A DNA stretch of 5,516 nucleotides from Chromatiales bacterium (lineage in GTDB: Bacteria; Pseudomonadota; Gammaproteobacteria; CAMYNG01), in assembly GCA_026990045.1 (NCBI GenBank), contig JALSIK010000056.1, forward strand, positions 1-5,516. Reading direction: 5' to 3'. A model generated the notes under the pieces. It searched no databases. It was not told the DNA's origin and saw only the letters and a program-made list of their open reading frames with translations. The stretch's first letter is position 1; the number at the start of each line of letters is the position of its first letter. Below are positions 1 through 5,516 of this stretch, in pieces. The position numbers and the translations under genes were made by a program.

Positions 1-1408
1 CCGCGAAAAACAACTTGAGGATATCGACCCTCTTTGCGTAATCAGCGTCGCCTGTACCAACGAGAAAACCGGTCCGTTCGAAGTCATCCCGGAAAAACGC
101 TTCGACTAGCACCCGGATTTCATCCGGACCCAACGCCCACTGCACCCGGCCATTCGAGAGACGATACAGTGCCGCCCCGCTCCTCGGCCCACCCGCCTCG
201 ATGACACGGAAATACGACGCCCGATATCGGACAGGGTCGACCTCCGCCATCAGTTTCTCCACGTGATCGTGTTCCAGCATGGATAGGAATGCCTGTGTCA
301 TCTCCTCCCGGCTCACGCGCAGACCGAGCACTCGCTTCAGCCGCACCCTTCTCGCCGGCAGCGCACAGGATGCCACCGCCCCGCGCAAGGCGGGACTGTT
401 GCGCGCAACCGCAAAACCATTGCAGTCTCGGGCGCATTCTGACAGCTGTTCCAGTGGACCGGTCCCGGTCAGCGCCTGATACAACCGCGTACCGACAGAC
501 TCGCCCCCGCTCTCCGCTGCGCAGTATTGCCGCGCGAACGTGGCTAGGAATTCATCTGCAGGACCCGTGACGTCAGGTGGATGATTACGGAAACATCTCA
601 TGGCCACGGTGGCAATCGCGACCTCCGGCTGGCGCCGCACCGCCTGCAGGGATTCTCGTACCGGCAGGATCGTATGCTCACCCTGGTTCATCCGATGGCA
701 GACCATACTCAAGACATCCTGCTTGACCTCGATGAGTTCGTTACCATCCTGCAGACGTTCCAGGGCCAACGGCGCCGCTTCCGCTCCCAGCCAGGTTACA
801 GCCTCACGCACAAGCGCCCGCCGCGCCCTCGCCTCCGTGGTCATTCCGAGCCGCTTGCGGTAGGCATCGAGCAGACGCACCTGGGACAGAACGGATACCC
901 GCCTCACCCCCGTGATTTGCCCCGCATCATGTTCACCCTCAGCCGTCTTGACCAGCACACGCTGCCCCAGCCGGTTCAATTCCAGCATCCGCACCTCGAC
1001 ATAGCCAGTTGAAGAGAATTTTCTCGCCCACATGATCCGGCCGCTACGCCTGTAGCGTCCACGCAAAAACGGCCGGCCAGCCCGATTGACCTCGACCGCA
1101 AACCAGCCTTCATCGATGAGCGCATCCAGCAGGAAAAACGGCGCGATAATTACACATGCCGCAGTGTGTACACAGGCACTTCCGGACGTTTCTTCTTCCT
1201 GCCATGCAACCCGAACCGCATATCCCGCCTCCGACGCCAAGGCGCGAACCTCGTCCAGACGGGAAGGAACGTCCACCAGCTTTTCGGTCTGCACCGCCGG
1301 TTCCGATGCCGATACCCCTCCCATGCCAAGTATCGTGAGGAGGATGACCGCGCCCCAGCCCCCCAGACTGACCCCGGGTTCCACGTACAAAGGCAACGGA
1401 CATTTCAT
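1..1408 (-). CDS. Unrecognised exported protein, 3' end cut by window edge
   Basis: I do not recognise this gene. One frame runs from ATG at 1408 down to base 2 without a stop: 469 codons, C-terminus outside the window. Residues 15-34 form a hydrophobic stretch ending in VSA before SEP, which looks like a Sec signal peptide cleaved after residue 34; there is no lipobox Cys, so a periplasmic protein is likely (inference). A second, shorter hydrophobic segment lies at about 84-97 (ACVIIAPFFLLDAL). Residues 195-275 look mainly alpha-helical, with Leu/Ala/Arg-rich amphipathic stretches faintly like HEAT repeats, but this is weak. Nine Cys are visible: 3, 79, 85, 237, 272, 296, 325, 329 and 348. 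An in-frame GTG at 1426 is an alternative start; an in-frame TAA just upstream of it excludes anything longer. Neither start has a good Shine-Dalgarno. It sits 67 bp behind lolD without an evident terminator between, so read-through is possible. Arg codons AGA, AGG and CGA occur 13 times, and GC is lower than in lolD. Confidence 0.8.
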   Translation of the reverse strand, partial: MKCPLPLYVEPGVSLGGWGAVILLTILGMGGVSASEPAVQTEKLVDVPSRLDEVRALASEAGYAVRVAWQEEETSGSACVHTAACVIIAPFFLLDALIDEGWFAVEVNRAGRPFLRGRYRRSGRIMWARKFSSTGYVEVRMLELNRLGQRVLVKTAEGEHDAGQITGVRRVSVLSQVRLLDAYRKRLGMTTEARARRALVREAVTWLGAEAAPLALERLQDGNELIEVKQDVLSMVCHRMNQGEHTILPVRESLQAVRRQPEVAIATVAMRCFRNHPPDVTGPADEFLATFARQYCAAESGGESVGTRLYQALTGTGPLEQLSECARDCNGFAVARNSPALRGAVASCALPARRVRLKRVLGLRVSREEMTQAFLSMLEHDHVEKLMAEVDPVRYRASYFRVIEAGGPRSGAALYRLSNGRVQWALGPDEIRVLVEAFFRDDFERTGFLVGTGDADYAKRVDILKLFFA

Positions 1409-1475
1409 GGCTATGCCGTGCGACACTGGGAATTTTGCTCTTTACACACCCCTGCCCGCCCCCGCGCCATTGCTG
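1409..1475 (-). other. Gap between lolD and the exported-protein gene
   Basis: This 67-bp gap has no convincing hairpin with a T-run and no clear promoter. Its left half (about 1409-1445) is much richer in A and T than the lolD coding sequence. The lack of a terminator leaves co-transcription with lolD possible but unproven. Confidence 0.4.
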
Positions 1476-2189
1476 TCATTCTTCAGCCACCAGCACGCCG
1501 TCTTCCAGCCGCAGCACGCGGTCCATGCGCCGGGCCAGGCCGGTGTCGTGGGTGACCACCACGAACGCCGTGCCGTGGGCGCGGTTGAGTTCCAGCATCA
1601 GCTCGTAGACCTGGCCCGCGGTGCGCGCGTCGAGGTTGCCGGTGGGCTCGTCGGCCAGCACGCACCCGGGCCGAGTGACCAGGGCCCGGGCCACCGCCGC
1701 GCGCTGGCGCTCGCCCCCGGACAGCTCGCCGGGCTTGTGGTGCAGGCGCGCCCCCAGGCCCACCTGCTCCAGCACCTCCCGGGCCCGGTCCGCCGCGGCG
1801 GCCGGCGGCTCGCGGCGGATGAGCAGGGGCAGGGCCACGTTCTCCAGTGCGGTGAACTCGGGCAACAGGTGATGGAACTGGTAGACGAAGCCCAGCATGC
1901 GGTTGCGCACCCGCCCGCGCTCGGCGTCGCCCAGGCGGGCCAGGTCCAGCCCGCCCACGGTCACGTTGCCGGCGGTGGGCGTGTCCAGCCCGCCCAGCAG
2001 GTGCAGCAGGGTGCTTTTGCCCGAGCCCGAGGCGCCCACCACCGCCACCTGCTCGCCCGGCGCCACCGCCAGGTCCACCCCGCGCAGCACTTCCACCCGC
2101 AGCGGTCCCTCGGTGAAGTGCTTCACCAGGCCGTGGCAGGCGATGACGGTGTCCACCTCGCCGCCGGCGGGACGCGCCTCGCTATTCAT
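1476..2189 (-). CDS. lolD: LolD, ATPase of the lipoprotein-releasing ABC transporter
   Basis: Cytoplasmic ATPase that powers release of outer-membrane-destined lipoproteins from the inner membrane to the carrier LolA. The product is 237 residues, close to E. coli LolD (233). All ABC motifs are present: Walker A GASGSGKST (52-60), Q-loop Gln104, signature LSGGERQR (156-163), Walker B VLADEPT (177-183, with catalytic Glu181) and H-loop His214. The stretch YQFHHLLPEFTALENVALP (103-121), just after the Q-loop, is typical of LolD and separates it from MacB- or FtsE-type ATPases. The frame stays open to 2279, but ATG at 2189 is chosen: it gives the family length, has GGAGG 9 nt upstream, and overlaps the end of lolC/E by 8 bp (ATGAATAG), an arrangement that suggests translational coupling. 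Codon use is strongly GC-biased, like its upstream neighbours. Confidence 0.96.
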   Translation of the reverse strand: MNSEARPAGGEVDTVIACHGLVKHFTEGPLRVEVLRGVDLAVAPGEQVAVVGASGSGKSTLLHLLGGLDTPTAGNVTVGGLDLARLGDAERGRVRNRMLGFVYQFHHLLPEFTALENVALPLLIRREPPAAAADRAREVLEQVGLGARLHHKPGELSGGERQRAAVARALVTRPGCVLADEPTGNLDARTAGQVYELMLELNRAHGTAFVVVTHDTGLARRMDRVLRLEDGVLVAEE

Positions 2190-3429
2190 AACGCAGGGCC
2201 TCCGCCGGCTGGGTGCGCGCGGCACGCCAGGCCGGGTACAGGGTCGCCGCCACGCCCACCAGCAGCGAGACCGTGCCAATGAACCAGACGTCGTCCCAGT
2301 GCAGGTCCGAGGGCAGACGCGAGATGTAATAGATCTGCGGGTCCAGCACCGCGAACCCGAACAGGTCCTCGATGAAGGCCACCACCTCGCCCACGTTGAG
2401 GGCCAGGCTCACGCCGCCCGTGATCCCCAGCACGGTCCCCACCACGCCGATGAGCGTGCCCTGGACCATGAAGGTGAGCATGATGCTGGCCGGCGTCGCG
2501 CCCAGGGTGCGGAGGATGGCGATGTCCGCCTCCTTGTCCCGCACCACCATGACCAGGGTGGAGACCACGTTGAAGGCGGCCACCGCGATGATGAGGGTGA
2601 GCAACAGGAAGATGATGCGCTTTTCGATCTTGACCGCGTCGAACCAGTGCCGCTGCACCAGGCTCCAGTCCCGGATCCAGTAGTCGGCCAGTTCGCCCTG
2701 CTGGAGATCCCGCCGCACCCGCTGGGCCAGGAACAGGTCGGTGAGGCGGGCGCGCACGCCGGTCACCGCGTCCCCCAGGCGGAACAGGCGCTGGGCGTCG
2801 CGCAGGTGGACCAGGGCCAGCAGGCTGTCATAGAGGGAATGCCCGGCGCGGAAGATGCCCACCACGCGGAAGCGCTTGAAGCGCGGCATGACCCCGGCCA
2901 GGGTGATGTCGGCGCTGGGCGTGACCAGGGTGACGCGGTCGCCCGGCACCACCTGCAGCCGGTCGGCCAGGCCCTGGCCCAGGATGATGCCGAACTCGCC
3001 GGGCGCGAGGTCGGCCAGCTTACCCTCCACCATGTGCTTGGCGATGTCGGCGGTCTTTTCTTCCCGCGCCGGCAGGATCCCGCGCAGGAGCACGCCGTTG
3101 ACCCGCTCGCGGTGCACCAGCATGCCCTCGGCCCGCACGTAAGGCGCGGTGGCCACCACCTCCGGGTGGGCCTCCAGCTTCTCCGCCACCGCCCGCCAGT
3201 CCTCCAGCCGCTCGCCGAACTGGCTCACGGTGAGATGGGACACCATGTCGAGGATGCGCTCGCGCACCTCCTTCTCGAAGCCGTTCATCACCGACATGAC
3301 GGTGATGAGCGCGGTCACCCCCAGGGCGATGCCCACCACGGAGAAACCGGTGATGAAGGAGATGAAGTGGGTCCGGCGCTTGGCCCGCGTGTAGCGCAGG
3401 CCGACGAAGATCTCGAACGGCCGGAACAT
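2182..3429 (-). CDS. LolC/LolE-family lipoprotein-releasing permease
   Basis: Inner-membrane subunit that, with LolD, extracts outer-membrane lipoproteins and passes them to LolA. It has 415 residues (E. coli LolC 399, LolE 414). The layout is that of the family: an N-terminal amphipathic segment plus a transmembrane helix with the conserved SVMNGFEKE motif near residue 50, a long periplasmic domain (about 60-255), then three transmembrane helices. Two of these are easy to see: FLLLTLIIAVAAFNVVSTLV, and GTLIGVVGTVLGITGGVSLA after the conserved DIAILRTLGAT loop. The end, TQPAEALRYE, is like LolC, while STLVMVVRDKEADIA and SRLPSDLHWDDV are like LolE, so it may be a single LolC/E-type (LolF-like) permease acting as a homodimer; I therefore leave the symbol open. 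ATG 3429 is preferred over 3459: it gives the family N-terminus (MFRPFEIFVGLRYTRAKR) and has AGGGA upstream, while codon 3459 falls inside the predicted -10 box. Confidence 0.94.
   Translation of the reverse strand: MFRPFEIFVGLRYTRAKRRTHFISFITGFSVVGIALGVTALITVMSVMNGFEKEVRERILDMVSHLTVSQFGERLEDWRAVAEKLEAHPEVVATAPYVRAEGMLVHRERVNGVLLRGILPAREEKTADIAKHMVEGKLADLAPGEFGIILGQGLADRLQVVPGDRVTLVTPSADITLAGVMPRFKRFRVVGIFRAGHSLYDSLLALVHLRDAQRLFRLGDAVTGVRARLTDLFLAQRVRRDLQQGELADYWIRDWSLVQRHWFDAVKIEKRIIFLLLTLIIAVAAFNVVSTLVMVVRDKEADIAILRTLGATPASIMLTFMVQGTLIGVVGTVLGITGGVSLALNVGEVVAFIEDLFGFAVLDPQIYYISRLPSDLHWDDVWFIGTVSLLVGVAATLYPAWRAARTQPAEALRYE
2199..2203 (-). promoter_or_regulatory. Ribosome binding site of lolD
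   Basis: GGAGG on the minus strand lies 9 nt before the ATG at 2189 and inside the last codons of lolC/E. It is what decides the lolD start over the upstream open codons that extend to 2279. Confidence 0.7.
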
Positions 3430-3457
3430 CAGGAGGTTCTTCCCTGCATGGGACCGC

Positions 3458-3487
3458 ATTGTAGCGGCGGCCGGGGCCGCCCCGCAA
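3458..3487 (-). promoter_or_regulatory. Predicted sigma70-type promoter of lolC/E-lolD
   Basis: On the minus strand a -35-like TTGCGG (3487-3482) is followed after 18 bp by TACAAT (3463-3458), five of six matches to the -10 consensus. Transcription would begin near 3451, giving a leader of roughly 22 nt before the ATG at 3429. It sits in the only sizeable gap between sfsA and lolC/E. The -35 match is weak (three of six), so this is a prediction from sequence only. Confidence 0.5.
3466..3481 (-). repeat. GC hairpin in the promoter spacer
   Basis: GGCGGC and GCCGCC form a perfect 6-bp stem around a 4-nt loop, starting 14 bp beyond the sfsA stop and filling most of the space between the -35 and -10 boxes. 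No T-run follows it, so it is not a standard terminator for sfsA. It could be an operator, a weak terminator, or simply a product of high GC content. Confidence 0.35.
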
Positions 3488-3495
3488 ACAGGGCC

Positions 3496-4230
3496 TCAGT
3501 CGAGCACGACGGGGATGGGCCGCTGCAGGGTGACGCCGCGCGGCGTCACCCGCGCCCGCCAGGCCAGCAGCTCGACGCCGGCGGCGGCCGCCGCCGCCAT
3601 GGCCGCGGCGTACTCCGGATCGATGGCACGGGCCGGTGCCAGGCACCGTGCGTCCTCGCGCTGCACGCAGTAGAACATGGCCGCGCGCCCGCCCGCGGCC
3701 GCCACGCGCATGAGCTCGCGCAGGTGGCGGGTGCCGCGGCGGCTGACGGCGTCGGGAAAGACGGCGGTCGCGCCGTCCACCACCGCGGTGACGTTCTTCA
3801 CCTCCACGTGGCAGGCCGGGCGACCGCCCGCGTCCTCCAGCAGCAGGTCCACCCTCGAGCCCTCGTCGCCGTAGGCCACCTCTCGCCGCACCCGCGCATA
3901 CCCGGCCAGCTCCGGGATGCGGCCGGCGGTGATGGCGGCCGCCGCCAGCCGGTTGGCCAGGTGGGTGTCCACCCCCACCAGCACGCCGGAGGGCAGCTCC
4001 GAGGCCACCCAGCTCCAGCGATGTTTGCGGCGCGGGTTGGCCGCGGCCTGCAGCCACACCCGCATGCCGGGCTCGGCGCAGCCCAGCATGCTGCCGGTGT
4101 TGGGGGTGTGCACGGTGAACTCGCGGCCGTCCGCGTCGCGCACGTCGGCCAGGAACCGCTTGTAGCGGCGCAGCAGCACCGCCGGCCGCAGCGGCGGCTC
4201 GTAGGCGATGTCCGCCTCAGCGGTGGACAC
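3496..4230 (-). CDS. sfsA: SfsA family protein (sugar fermentation stimulation)
   Basis: SfsA was named for restoring maltose fermentation in E. coli when overexpressed. The family has a DNA-binding OB-like N-terminal part and a nuclease-like C-terminal domain; its physiological role is unsettled. The 244-residue product is near the usual length (about 235) and collinear with the E. coli protein. Visible hallmarks are LRRYKRFLADV (20-30), HTPNTGSM (41-48), VDTHLANRL (87-95), the SRVDLLL...HVEVKNVT pair (Asp128, Glu143 and Lys145, matching a PD-(D/E)xK-type active site), and FPDAVSRRGTRHLREL (158-173). The start is GTG at 4230, inside relA (14-bp overlap), without a clear Shine-Dalgarno; it fits because the family N-terminus follows within a few residues and no ATG is available nearby. 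An Ala-rich run (208-217) is a small local peculiarity. Overlap with relA suggests translation from a shared message. Confidence 0.95.
   Translation of the reverse strand: MSTAEADIAYEPPLRPAVLLRRYKRFLADVRDADGREFTVHTPNTGSMLGCAEPGMRVWLQAAANPRRKHRWSWVASELPSGVLVGVDTHLANRLAAAAITAGRIPELAGYARVRREVAYGDEGSRVDLLLEDAGGRPACHVEVKNVTAVVDGATAVFPDAVSRRGTRHLRELMRVAAAGGRAAMFYCVQREDARCLAPARAIDPEYAAAMAAAAAAGVELLAWRARVTPRGVTLQRPIPVVLD
3528..3551. repeat. Perfect 24-bp palindrome in the end of sfsA
   Basis: The arm GGGTGACGCCGC is followed directly by its exact reverse complement, with no mismatch; the next outer pair (3527/3552) does not match. It encodes residues around RVTPRGVT near the SfsA C-terminus and is centred about 88 bp upstream of the predicted lolC/E transcription start. 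It could be a binding site for a dimeric regulator or an RNA hairpin in the sfsA message. The observation is certain; a function is not. Confidence 0.6.
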
Positions 4231-5516
4231 GGCGGACGTCGTAGACGTTGGGCAGCTGGTTGATGCGGTTGAGCACGCGCGAGAGCTCGGCCACGTCGGC
4301 GATCTCCAGCGTCAGCTCCATGCGCGCGGTGTTGGTGCGCTTGTCGGACCGGGTGTTGACCGCCACCACGTTGATCATCTCGTTGGCCAGCACGTTGGTG
4401 ACGTCACGCAGCAGCCCGTGGCGGTCGATGGCCTCCACCACCACGTCCACCGGGTAGGTGCCGCGGGCCTTGCCGGCCCACTGCACCTCGATGAGCCGGT
4501 CCCGGCGCCCGTCGTCCATGGTCAGCACGTTGCGGCAGTCGCGGCGGTGGATGGTGACGCCGTGGCCCCGGGTGATGTAGCCCACGATGGGATCCCCCTG
4601 GGCCGGCTTGCAGCACTGGGCCAGGCGGGTGAGCAGGTTGCCCACGCCGTGGATGGTGACCTCGGATCCGGCCTCGCCCCGCGGGCGGCGGCGCACCGGC
4701 TGCACCGGCACGTCGGCCTCCGCCGCCGGCTGCACCAGTTCCGCCGCGGCCTTGCCCAGCTGGCCCGGGGTCACGTCGCTGCGCCCCAGGGCCACGTAGA
4801 GATCCTCCACCGTGTCGTAACCCAGGGCCCTGGCCAGCTCGCCGTAGGCCAGGCCGGTGATACCCAGGCGGTGCAGCTCCCGTTCCAGCAGGACGCGGCC
4901 CTCGGCGGCGTTCTTCTCCTGGTCCTGCTGCTTGAACCACTGGCGCGCCTTGGCCCGCGCGCGCGAGGTGCGCAGGTAGCCCAGGTGCGGGTTGAGCCAG
5001 TCGCGGCTGGGACGGCCGCTCTTGGCGGTGAGGATCTCCACCTGGTCGCCGCTCTTGAGCTCGTAGGTCAGCGGCACCATGCGGCCGTTGACCCGCGCCC
5101 CGCGGCAGCGGTGCCCCACCTCGGTGTGGATGTAGTAGGCGAAGTCCAGCGGCGTGGCCCCCTGGGGCAGGTCCAGCACGTCACCGCCCGGGGTGAGCAC
5201 GTAGACCCGGTCCTGGAACACCTCGGACTTGAAGCGGTCGATGAAGTCGCCGGCGTCGGCCGACTCCTCCTTCCAGTCCAGGAGCTGGCGCAGCCAGGCA
5301 ACCTTCTGCTGGTAGTGGTCGTCGGGCCGGGCCCCTTCCTTGTACTGCCAGTGGGCCGCCACCCCCAGCTCCGCGTGCTCGTGCATGGCATGGGTCCGGA
5401 TCTGCACCTCCAGGGTCTTGCCCTCGGGCCCGATGACCGCGGTGTGGATGGACTGGTACATGTTCTCCTTGGGCGTGGCGATGTAGTCGTCGAACTCCCG
5501 CGGGATGTGCCGCCAC
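4217..5516 (-). CDS. relA: RelA, (p)ppGpp synthetase, C-terminal part
   Basis: Ribosome-associated enzyme that transfers pyrophosphate from ATP to GDP or GTP when uncharged tRNA enters the A site, starting the stringent response. The window holds 432 codons (first full codon at 5515); the start lies beyond the right edge. In visible numbering: the end of the synthetase with YQSIHT (20-25) and EVQIRT (36-41, the Glu being catalytic in the family); TGS domain about 102-163 with the conserved AYYIHTEVGHRC, whose His contacts the tRNA 3' end in E. coli RelA; helical region about 166-262; a Pro/Arg-rich linker; a Cys-rich domain with Cys301-Cys302, His323 and Cys327; and a C-terminal ACT domain, about 351-432. 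Wording such as GPEGKTLEVQIRT, PSRDWLNPHLGY and WFKQQDQEKN is closer to RelA than to SpoT. The hydrolase (HD) region and the EXDD/RXKD motif that would settle mono- versus bifunctionality are outside the window. Confidence 0.94.
   Translation of the reverse strand, partial: WRHIPREFDDYIATPKENMYQSIHTAVIGPEGKTLEVQIRTHAMHEHAELGVAAHWQYKEGARPDDHYQQKVAWLRQLLDWKEESADAGDFIDRFKSEVFQDRVYVLTPGGDVLDLPQGATPLDFAYYIHTEVGHRCRGARVNGRMVPLTYELKSGDQVEILTAKSGRPSRDWLNPHLGYLRTSRARAKARQWFKQQDQEKNAAEGRVLLERELHRLGITGLAYGELARALGYDTVEDLYVALGRSDVTPGQLGKAAAELVQPAAEADVPVQPVRRRPRGEAGSEVTIHGVGNLLTRLAQCCKPAQGDPIVGYITRGHGVTIHRRDCRNVLTMDDGRRDRLIEVQWAGKARGTYPVDVVVEAIDRHGLLRDVTNVLANEMINVVAVNTRSDKRTNTARMELTLEIADVAELSRVLNRINQLPNVYDVRRVHR

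Noticed and set aside
120..437. Minus-strand frame of 105 codons, and another at 1110-1403
   Set aside because: Both lie inside the 1-1408 minus-strand frame in another reading frame; Gly/Arg-rich translations without resemblance to real proteins.
1042..1057. Hairpin CGCTAC-GCCT-GTAGCG
   Set aside because: Six-base stem within the open frame of the left-hand gene, without a T-run; common by chance at this length.
2190..2279. Longer lolD start at 2279
   Set aside because: Adds 30 Arg/Trp/Pro-rich residues not found in LolD and lies deep inside lolC/E; ATG 2189 has a good ribosome binding site.
1086..2282. Plus-strand open frame of 398 codons
   Set aside because: Antisense to lolD and to the start of the left-hand gene; crosses both genes and the gap, with His/Gln-rich low-complexity translation.
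3430..3459. Longer lolC/E start at 3459
   Set aside because: Lacks a ribosome binding site, falls in the predicted -10 box, and precedes the conserved family N-terminus.
3579..3596. Perfect 18-bp GC palindrome in sfsA
   Set aside because: Consists of GGC/GCC triplets encoding an Ala-rich run; such symmetry is expected from repeated Ala codons.
1897..4263. Very long plus-strand open frame (788 codons) across lolD, lolC/E and sfsA
   Set aside because: It lies opposite three well-supported genes, and its translation is low-complexity His/Gln/Arg/Ala-rich, as expected from the antisense of GC-biased codons. No start signal or family resemblance.
4217..5516. SpoT instead of RelA
   Set aside because: Synthetase end, TGS and helical-region wording match RelA more closely; the decisive N-terminal motifs are outside the window, so this is rejected as less likely, not excluded.
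1..5516. tRNA, rRNA, CRISPR array, insertion sequence or toxin-antitoxin genes
   Set aside because: No regularly spaced repeats, transposase-like frames, terminal inverted repeats or tRNA-like cloverleafs were seen on reading both strands.

Overview
The window reads as chromosomal DNA of a GC-rich Gram-negative bacterium, most likely a gammaproteobacterium (Chromatiales or Ectothiorhodospiraceae-like; inference). It carries a RelA-type alarmone synthetase and the outer-membrane lipoprotein export genes (Lol), both of proteobacterial type. All five genes I can support lie on the minus strand, so the biological reading order runs from high to low coordinates: relA (3' part) -> sfsA -> lolC/E -> lolD -> an unrecognised exported protein that runs off the left edge.

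Region by region: 4217-5516 holds the C-terminal 432 residues of RelA: the end of the synthetase, then TGS, helical, Cys-rich and ACT domains. sfsA (3496-4230) starts with GTG inside the end of relA, a 14-bp overlap, so the two are probably co-transcribed. A 66-bp gap (3430-3495) holds a plausible sigma70-type promoter with a GC hairpin in its spacer. A perfect 24-bp palindrome lies just upstream of it, in the end of sfsA. lolC/E (2182-3429) and lolD (1476-2189) overlap by 8 bp (ATGAATAG) and form the membrane and ATPase parts of the lipoprotein-releasing ABC transporter. After a 67-bp gap comes an uninterrupted 469-codon frame (1408 to 2, no stop in the window). It begins with a probable signal peptide and matches no family I recognise.

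Functionally, relA makes (p)ppGpp on ribosomes stalled by uncharged tRNA. SfsA is a nucleic-acid-binding-type protein of unsettled role. LolC/E and LolD extract lipoproteins from the inner membrane for delivery to LolA. The last gene differs clearly in base composition from the Lol genes and is the least explained part of the window. I saw no RNA genes, CRISPR arrays, insertion sequences or origins.
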